From Prevotella sp. (GTDB lineage: Bacteria > Bacteroidota > Bacteroidia > Bacteroidales > Bacteroidaceae), in NCBI GenBank assembly GCA_017557405.1, contig JAFYYV010000008.1:1-54719 (forward strand): a DNA stretch of 54,719 nt, given 5' to 3'. Of the stretch, positions 52,853 to 54,719 are shown one piece after another. A program made the position numbers and the translations under genes. Each line of letters opens with the position of its first letter. Within the stretch, counting starts at the first letter, position 1. Below the pieces are notes generated by a model. The model ran no database searches, was not told where the DNA came from, and saw nothing but the letters and a program-made list of their open reading frames with translations.

Positions 52853-54445
52853 ATGACTGCAAAACAAACAATTGAAAGCGGAAAGGCCATTCTTGGTATC
52901 GAGTTTGGTTCCACCCGCATCAAGGCCGTTCTCATCGATGAGGAGAACAAGCCCATCGCACAAGGCTCTCACGAGTGGGAGAACCAGCTCGTAGACGGCC
53001 TCTGGACGTATAGCACCGAAGCCGTCTGGTATGGTCTTCAAGACTGCTATGCCGACCTGCGTGCCGATGTTCGCAAGCAATACGATATTGAAATCGAGTC
53101 GCTGGCAGCCATTGGCTTCAGCGCTATGATGCACGGCTATATGGCCTTCAACGAGAAGCAGGAGATTCTGGTACCTTTCCGCACTTGGCGCAATACCAAC
53201 ACGGGTAAGGCCGCAGCTGAGCTCTCCGAGTTGTTCAACTACAACATCCCCCTGCGTTGGAGCATCAGCCATCTCTATCAGTGCATCCTCGACAACGAGG
53301 AGCATGTGGGCGACATCAAGTACTTGACAACGCTTGCCGGCTATGTTCATTGGCAGGTAACAGGTCAGTTCGTGCTTGGCGTGGGCGATGCTTCGGGTAT
53401 GATTCCCGTTGATCCAGCCACCAAAACCTACGATGCCGAAATGGTGCGCAAGTTCGATGAGCTTGTCGCTCCCAAAGGCTATTCTTGGAAGTTGCTCGAC
53501 ATCCTTCCCAAATCGTTGAACGCTGGCGAGAATGCTGGCTTCCTCACCCCAGAAGGCGCCAAGCGTCTCGATGTCAGTGGACATCTGAAGGCAGGCATCC
53601 CCGTATGTCCTCCCGAAGGTGATGCTGGCACGGGTATGGTGGCCACAAACGCCGTCAAAGCTCGCACAGGCAACGTATCGGCTGGAACATCATCGTTCTC
53701 GATGATCGTGCTCGAGAAGCCCATCTCGAAGCCCTACGAGGTGCTCGACATGGTGACCACTCCCGATGGCTCGCTCGTGGCTATGGTTCATTGCAACAAC
53801 TGCACCAGCGACATCAACGCCTGGGTGGGTCTCTTCAAGGAGTATCAGCAGTTACTTGGTGTGCCCGTTGACATGAATGAGCTCTATGGAAAACTGTTCA
53901 ACAAAGCCCTCGAGGGAGATGCCGACTGTGGAGGTCTAATGGCTTACAACTACGTCTCTGGCGAGCCTGTAACAGGGCTTACCGATGGCCGTCCTCTCTT
54001 CGTGCGCTCTGCCAACGACAAGTTCAACCTGGCCAATTTCATGCGCGCCCATCTCTATGGAGCCATTGCCGTGTTGAAGTTCGGCAACGACATCCTGTTC
54101 AAGGAAGAAGGCGTACAGGTTGATCGTCTGACGGGTCATGGAGGTTATTTCAAGACAGCTGGCGTAGGTCAGCGCATGCTTGCAGCAGCCCTCAATTCGC
54201 CCATCTCCGTCATGGAGACCGCTGGCGAGGGTGGTGCTTGGGGTATTGCCCTGCTGGCCGCTTTTGCCGTGAACAACCCACGCAATTTGTCGCTCCCCGA
54301 CTATCTCGAGGAGGTGGTGTTTGCTGGCAACACAGGTGTGGAAATCGCCCCCACCGAAGAAGACGTTGCTGGTTTCAACCGCTACATCGAAAACTACAAG
54401 CGTGGACTTGCCATCGAGCAAAGTGCCGTTGACAACAAGAAGTAA
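52853..54445 (+). CDS. FGGY family carbohydrate kinase (probable L-ribulokinase)
   Basis: This 530-residue sugar kinase has the actin-like fold. GIEFGSTRIKAVLID is the N-terminal phosphate loop, GFSAMMHGYMAF and RTWRNTNTG are sugar-binding blocks, GDASGMIPVD holds the catalytic Asp, and TGNVSAGTSSFSM with LTGHGGYFKT bind ATP. By sequence it resembles enzymes annotated as xylulose kinase, but it lies 18 bp after araA in an operon that otherwise lacks a ribulokinase. L-ribulose is therefore the likely substrate; this Bacteroidota kinase is not the classical AraB. A terminator follows. Confidence 0.88.
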   Translation: MTAKQTIESGKAILGIEFGSTRIKAVLIDEENKPIAQGSHEWENQLVDGLWTYSTEAVWYGLQDCYADLRADVRKQYDIEIESLAAIGFSAMMHGYMAFNEKQEILVPFRTWRNTNTGKAAAELSELFNYNIPLRWSISHLYQCILDNEEHVGDIKYLTTLAGYVHWQVTGQFVLGVGDASGMIPVDPATKTYDAEMVRKFDELVAPKGYSWKLLDILPKSLNAGENAGFLTPEGAKRLDVSGHLKAGIPVCPPEGDAGTGMVATNAVKARTGNVSAGTSSFSMIVLEKPISKPYEVLDMVTTPDGSLVAMVHCNNCTSDINAWVGLFKEYQQLLGVPVDMNELYGKLFNKALEGDADCGGLMAYNYVSGEPVTGLTDGRPLFVRSANDKFNLANFMRAHLYGAIAVLKFGNDILFKEEGVQVDRLTGHGGYFKTAGVGQRMLAAALNSPISVMETAGEGGAWGIALLAAFAVNNPRNLSLPDYLEEVVFAGNTGVEIAPTEEDVAGFNRYIENYKRGLAIEQSAVDNKK

Positions 54446-54474
54446 ACCTTCTTACCGTCTCGATTCAAACAAAG

Positions 54475-54510
54475 GCCATCGACTCGCACGAGAGTTCGAT
54501 GGCTTTTTTA
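54475..54510 (+). terminator. Terminator of the arabinose operon
   Basis: GCCATCGA-CTC and GAG-TTCGATGGC pair across GCACGA, followed by six T. Confidence 0.8.
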
Positions 54511-54543
54511 TTCCCTTTTCGACCATTTGTAACATGCGTTCAC

Positions 54544-54628
54544 CTCAAAGACCATAAATGACCGTCTCATTGCATAGCTTTGACTGTCCCATTCCATAGC
54601 TTTGACCGCCTCATTGCATAGCTATCGC
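54544..54628. repeat. 22-bp-period minisatellite, locus E (mixed orientation)
   Basis: One plus-strand unit (54544-54565, TCAAAGACCATAAATGA core) is followed by three minus-strand units ending in CTTTGAC at 54584 and 54606, and a decayed one at 54628. The spacing is 22 bp. The (GCAACATT)n tract follows directly. Confidence 0.85.
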
Positions 54629-54643
54629 CCCCCAAAAAAGCTA

Positions 54644-54719
54644 TTTTGCAACATTGCAACATGCAACATTGCAACAATAAGCTTTTTCGATGTGCACAGA
54701 AGATAAATAATAGTATATC
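54644..54719 (-). repeat. Partial second copy of the (GCAACATT) inverted-repeat element
   Basis: TTTTGCAACATTGCAACATG, then CAACATTGCAACAATAAGC (54644-54682) matches, with one unit and a few bases less, the reverse complement of the right arm of the element at 16472-16707, including the CAATAAGC end. An AT-rich stretch (ATAATAGTATAT) begins as in the first copy and is cut by the window edge. Confidence 0.65.

Overview
The window reads as a chromosome segment of a Bacteroidota bacterium, most likely a Prevotella-like member of the Bacteroidales. The evidence is the promoter style (TTTG, 19-20 bp, TAnnTTTG) before many genes, the lack of clear Shine-Dalgarno sequences, and the family content: DUF4494, a TIGR03905/TSCPD protein, S16 with a long Ala/Glu tail, a NrtR-type AraR, and a secreted M6 protease with a sorting-type C-terminus. 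The genus is an inference from style; there is no rRNA gene here.

Layout. 0-2.3 kb: two tRNA genes (Gly-CCC, Thr-CGT) and small redox/flavin genes on the minus strand. 2.4-8.3 kb: valS, then two secreted proteases (a clostripain-like lipoprotein and an M6 metalloprotease). 8.3-12.5 kb: an AT-rich accessory island with a DnaE-derived fragment facing away from a compact gene set of WYL regulator, two PD-(D/E)XK nuclease-like proteins and a sigma-70 fragment that ends after region 2. 12.5-31 kb: housekeeping genes (YggS, aminotransferase, LolC/E-like permease, two tandem acyl-CoA ligases, Crp-type regulator, lepA, yebC, pheT, zinc peptidase) and an iron/cobamide-type uptake pair without an ATPase gene. 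31-42.6 kb: tcdA-tex, rpsP, galE, a C_GCAxxG protein with a 51-residue membrane protein, an RluA-type synthase, an ABC-F ATPase, grpE-dnaJ and folC. 42.8-54.4 kb: a galactose operon (galM-galK-sugar transporter) followed directly by an arabinose operon (lipoprotein mutarotase, SSS symporter, araR, araD, araA, FGGY kinase).

How they work together. The last 12 kb forms a sugar-uptake module. Mutarotases present the usable anomer, an MFS and a sodium symporter import the sugar, and kinase/isomerase/epimerase steps feed glycolysis and the pentose phosphate pathway. A perfect 16-bp palindrome before the arabinose operon is a good candidate for the AraR operator. grpE-dnaJ sits behind a textbook-looking -24/-12 (sigma-54) site.

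The most unusual signals are non-coding. A minisatellite family with an exact 22-bp period (GTCAAAG...AATGA) occupies five separate intergenic sites. It is accompanied at two of them by a (GCAACATT)n inverted-repeat element; one is complete, with perfect 31-bp arms and a nested 14-bp palindrome, and one is cut by the right edge. valS also carries two C/G-rich palindromic repeats in frame inside its coding sequence. The best candidate for an undescribed protein system is the island at 8.3-12.5 kb.
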